The notes under the pieces were generated by a model. The model was given only the letters and a program-made list of their open reading frames with translations, had not been told where the DNA came from and did not search any database. From the NCBI GenBank assembly GCA_902489925.1, contig CABUBX010000032.1, positions 1 through 16,592 on the forward strand: a stretch of 16,592 bases of DNA, in the 5' to 3' direction. The position numbers and the translations under genes are program-made. The stretch comes from an uncultured Lachnospiraceae bacterium. Its GTDB lineage: Bacteria; Bacillota; Clostridia; Lachnospirales; Lachnospiraceae. This document shows, piece by piece, positions 15,350-16,592 of this stretch (the first letter of the stretch is position 1; every line of letters starts with the position of its first letter).

Positions 15350-15380
15350 AAAAAGTGCTGCACTTATCGTCACAGCACTT
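15350..15380 (-). terminator. Rho-independent terminator after zapA
   Basis: AAGTGCTG (15373-15380 side) pairs with CAGCACTT (15353-15360 side) on the minus strand as an eight-pair stem with a 12-base loop, followed by five T. It lies about 10 bases after the zapA stop. Confidence 0.75.
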
Positions 15381-15390
15381 CCCACATACA

Positions 15391-15804
15391 CTATCTTCTG
15401 CCATTGTTTTCCGGTATTCTGGCTTCAAGCTTAACAATCTGCTTTTGCAGTTCGTTATTCTCATCTTTAAGGCGCTCAATCTCCTTTGCTGCCTCCTCAA
15501 GCCTAATCTGAGCCGCAATAAGCTCATGCTTTAAGTCGTACTCTACCTTGTCCTTCTCCTCGATGTCGGCTTCAAGCACTTCAATCTGATGCTTTGCCTT
15601 ATGGTAATCATCCGCCATATTCATCTCAAGAAGAATCTTTTGCATATCTGAATTAAGCCGCATATAATTCGGCATACCATTCATCTCATCCATCTTGTTA
15701 TTGATATAAAGTGCAATCTTTTGCAAATATTCTTCACTTTCATAACCGCTCAATGTATAAACCTTACCGCCGATAAGTACCTGTATATCTGTTTTTAATG
15801 ACAT
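15391..15804 (-). CDS. zapA: Cell division protein ZapA
   Basis: A 137-residue protein with the ZapA head at its N-terminus (TDIQVLIGGKVYTLSGYESE, then EYLQKIALYINNKMDEM), followed by a long, strongly charged coiled coil from about residue 65 to the end. ZapA binds FtsZ and bundles its filaments at the division site. The protein is longer than the roughly 85-residue B. subtilis form because of the extended coiled coil, which I know from other clostridia. The ATG at 15804 is preferred since GGGAGG lies nine bases before it; two longer frames (starts at 15813 and 15882) either touch the ribosome site or reach upstream of the promoter. It has its own strong promoter and a terminator, so it can be expressed separately from ruvB and the U32 gene. 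Its place next to SEDS and PBP genes fits a division role. Confidence 0.88.
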   Translation of the reverse strand: MSLKTDIQVLIGGKVYTLSGYESEEYLQKIALYINNKMDEMNGMPNYMRLNSDMQKILLEMNMADDYHKAKHQIEVLEADIEEKDKVEYDLKHELIAAQIRLEEAAKEIERLKDENNELQKQIVKLEARIPENNGRR

Positions 15805-15813
15805 CAATGTCAT

Positions 15814-15819
15814 CCTCCC
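15814..15819 (-). promoter_or_regulatory. Ribosome binding site that fixes the zapA start
   Basis: GGGAGG lies nine bases before ATG 15804 and directly abuts the ATG at 15813, which is too close to be used. This selects the product beginning MSLKTDIQ. Confidence 0.7.
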
Positions 15820-15865
15820 ATCATTTGTCTTGCTAAAAGGGGGTAAAATCTCCCACTTAGACCTT

Positions 15866-15894
15866 ATTATAAACGATAGCAAAAAAAATTACAA
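15866..15894 (-). promoter_or_regulatory. Strong sigma-A promoter of zapA
   Basis: On the minus strand TTGTAA (-35, 15889-15894), a 17-base spacer that contains a run of eight T, and a perfect TATAAT (-10, 15866-15871). Transcription should begin near 15859, leaving a leader of about 55 bases before the ATG. Confidence 0.75.
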
Positions 15895-15917
15895 CCGAAA
15901 ACCTTCTATTTTTCCGG
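15881..15917 (-). terminator. Possible ruvB terminator overlapping the zapA promoter
   Basis: On the minus strand CCGGAAAA and TTTTCGG can pair with one bulged base across the ruvB stop codon, and a run of eight T follows after six bases. The stem is weak and imperfect. The same T-run forms the spacer of the zapA promoter. Confidence 0.35.
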
Positions 15918-16592
15918 ACGTTCCCGATGAAAGTGGCTGTAAGCTCTTGCTGTTGCCACCCGGCCCCTCGGTGTTCTTGCAATTAATCCGTTCTGCAAAA
16001 GATACGGCTCATATACATCCTCCAGCGTGGCCGCGTCCTCCCCGATGGAAGCTGCCAAAGTATCAAGTCCCACAGGACCGCCGCCAAATCTGTCAATCAT
16101 CATCAAAAGCACACCTCTGTCAATGTGGTCAAGCCCAAGCTTATCCACCTCAAGCAAATCCAGCGCATAGTCCGCTGCTTCCTTTGTAATATCTCCGTCA
16201 AACCGAACCTGGGCAAAATCCCGCACACGCTTTAAAAGACGATTTGCAAGACGCGGTGTGCCGCGGGAACGCCGCGCAAGTTCCATCGCCCCGTCATCAT
16301 CTATCTTTACGCCAAGCACTGCAGCCGACCGCTTCACAATGCGGCATAAATCTTCCGGTTCATAAAATTCAAGGCGGCTGACAACACCAAATCTGTCACG
16401 AAGCGGTGCCGAAAGCATCCCTGCCCGCGTTGTCGCACCGACCAGTGTAAAGCGCGGCAAATCAAGGCGCACAGAGCGGGCCGTAGCCCCCTTGCCAATC
16501 ATAATGTCAATCGCAAAATCCTCCATCGCCGGATACAAAACTTCCTCGACCTGACGGTTCATTCTGTGAATCTCATCAATAAACAGTACATC
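15906..16592 (-). CDS. ruvB: Holliday junction branch migration helicase RuvB, partial (N-terminus outside window)
   Basis: The frame enters from the right edge and gives the last 228 residues; about 105-110 N-terminal residues, with the Walker A, lie outside. Visible AAA+ features are the Walker B LFIDEIHRM at the edge, sensor 1 TLVGATTRAG, the arginine finger LRDRFG, sensor 2 GTPRLANRLLKRVRDF, and the C-terminal winged-helix segment IGEDAATLEDVYEPYLLQNG followed by RTPRGR. RuvB is the ATP-driven motor that moves Holliday junctions with RuvA before RuvC cuts them. An internal ATG at 16562 is not the start, since conserved RuvB sequence continues upstream of it. It ends 14 bases before the -35 of zapA when measured to the stop. 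In clostridia ruvA usually lies upstream, which cannot be checked here. Confidence 0.95.
   Translation of the reverse strand, partial: DVLFIDEIHRMNRQVEEVLYPAMEDFAIDIMIGKGATARSVRLDLPRFTLVGATTRAGMLSAPLRDRFGVVSRLEFYEPEDLCRIVKRSAAVLGVKIDDDGAMELARRSRGTPRLANRLLKRVRDFAQVRFDGDITKEAADYALDLLEVDKLGLDHIDRGVLLMMIDRFGGGPVGLDTLAASIGEDAATLEDVYEPYLLQNGLIARTPRGRVATARAYSHFHRERPEK

Noticed and set aside
15820..15860. Riboswitch or structured leader before zapA (GGGAG/CCCCC pairing)
   Set aside because: The possible stem is short and the leader is only about 55 bases; no known riboswitch core was recognised.
15830..16189. Plus-strand open frame of 119 codons opposite ruvB and the zapA promoter
   Set aside because: Shadow of ruvB; the peptide is rich in Pro and Ser without domain features, and the frame crosses the zapA promoter region.

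Overview
All genes in this window lie on the minus strand. The base composition, the strong GGAGG-type ribosome sites, the frequent TTG starts and the gene families (selenium-dependent molybdenum hydroxylase genes, ZapA with a long coiled coil, a DUF3656-type U32 protein, an Mrp protein with an N-terminal cysteine cluster) suggest an anaerobic Firmicute, most likely of the Clostridia/Lachnospiraceae type. This placement is inferred from family resemblance, not from a database search.

In the direction of transcription (high to low coordinates), the window opens with a cell-division and maintenance block: the 3' two thirds of ruvB (15906-16592), zapA (15391-15804), a U32 peptidase-family protein (12886-15303), a SEDS-family glycosyltransferase of FtsW/RodA type (11528-12880) and its partner class B penicillin-binding protein (9796-11559), whose start lies inside the SEDS gene. 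The PBP has an unusual cytoplasmic tail made of Asp/Gly/Tyr pentapeptides. A NUDIX hydrolase (9250-9702) with its own promoter and a strong terminator closes this half.

The second half is a molybdenum hydroxylase region. One run of genes holds two unrecognised proteins of 80 and 376 residues, an Mrp/NBP35-type Fe-S carrier ATPase, and then the FAD, [2Fe-2S] and molybdopterin subunits of a xanthine-dehydrogenase-family enzyme, which are coupled by 4-bp ATGA overlaps. A 52-residue rubredoxin follows, ending at a terminator. A second, separately promoted unit encodes the maturation proteins of selenium-dependent molybdenum hydroxylases: a YqeC-MocA/YgfJ fusion, YqeB, and a MoeA/MogA-like molybdopterin-binding protein that runs off the window.

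Together, the second half looks like a nearly complete production line for one hydroxylase: an enzyme with Mo, two [2Fe-2S] clusters and FAD, a likely Fe-S carrier, the cofactor-maturation proteins, and a possible small electron carrier. The substrate cannot be read from the sequence. The most open questions are the two unknown proteins upstream of mrp, the YqeC-MocA fusion, the placement of the strong hairpin at 9210-9238 directly before the ribosome site of the hydroxylase run, and the repeat tail of the PBP. No mobile element, CRISPR array, tRNA or rRNA was seen, and no intergenic stretch exceeds 300 bases.
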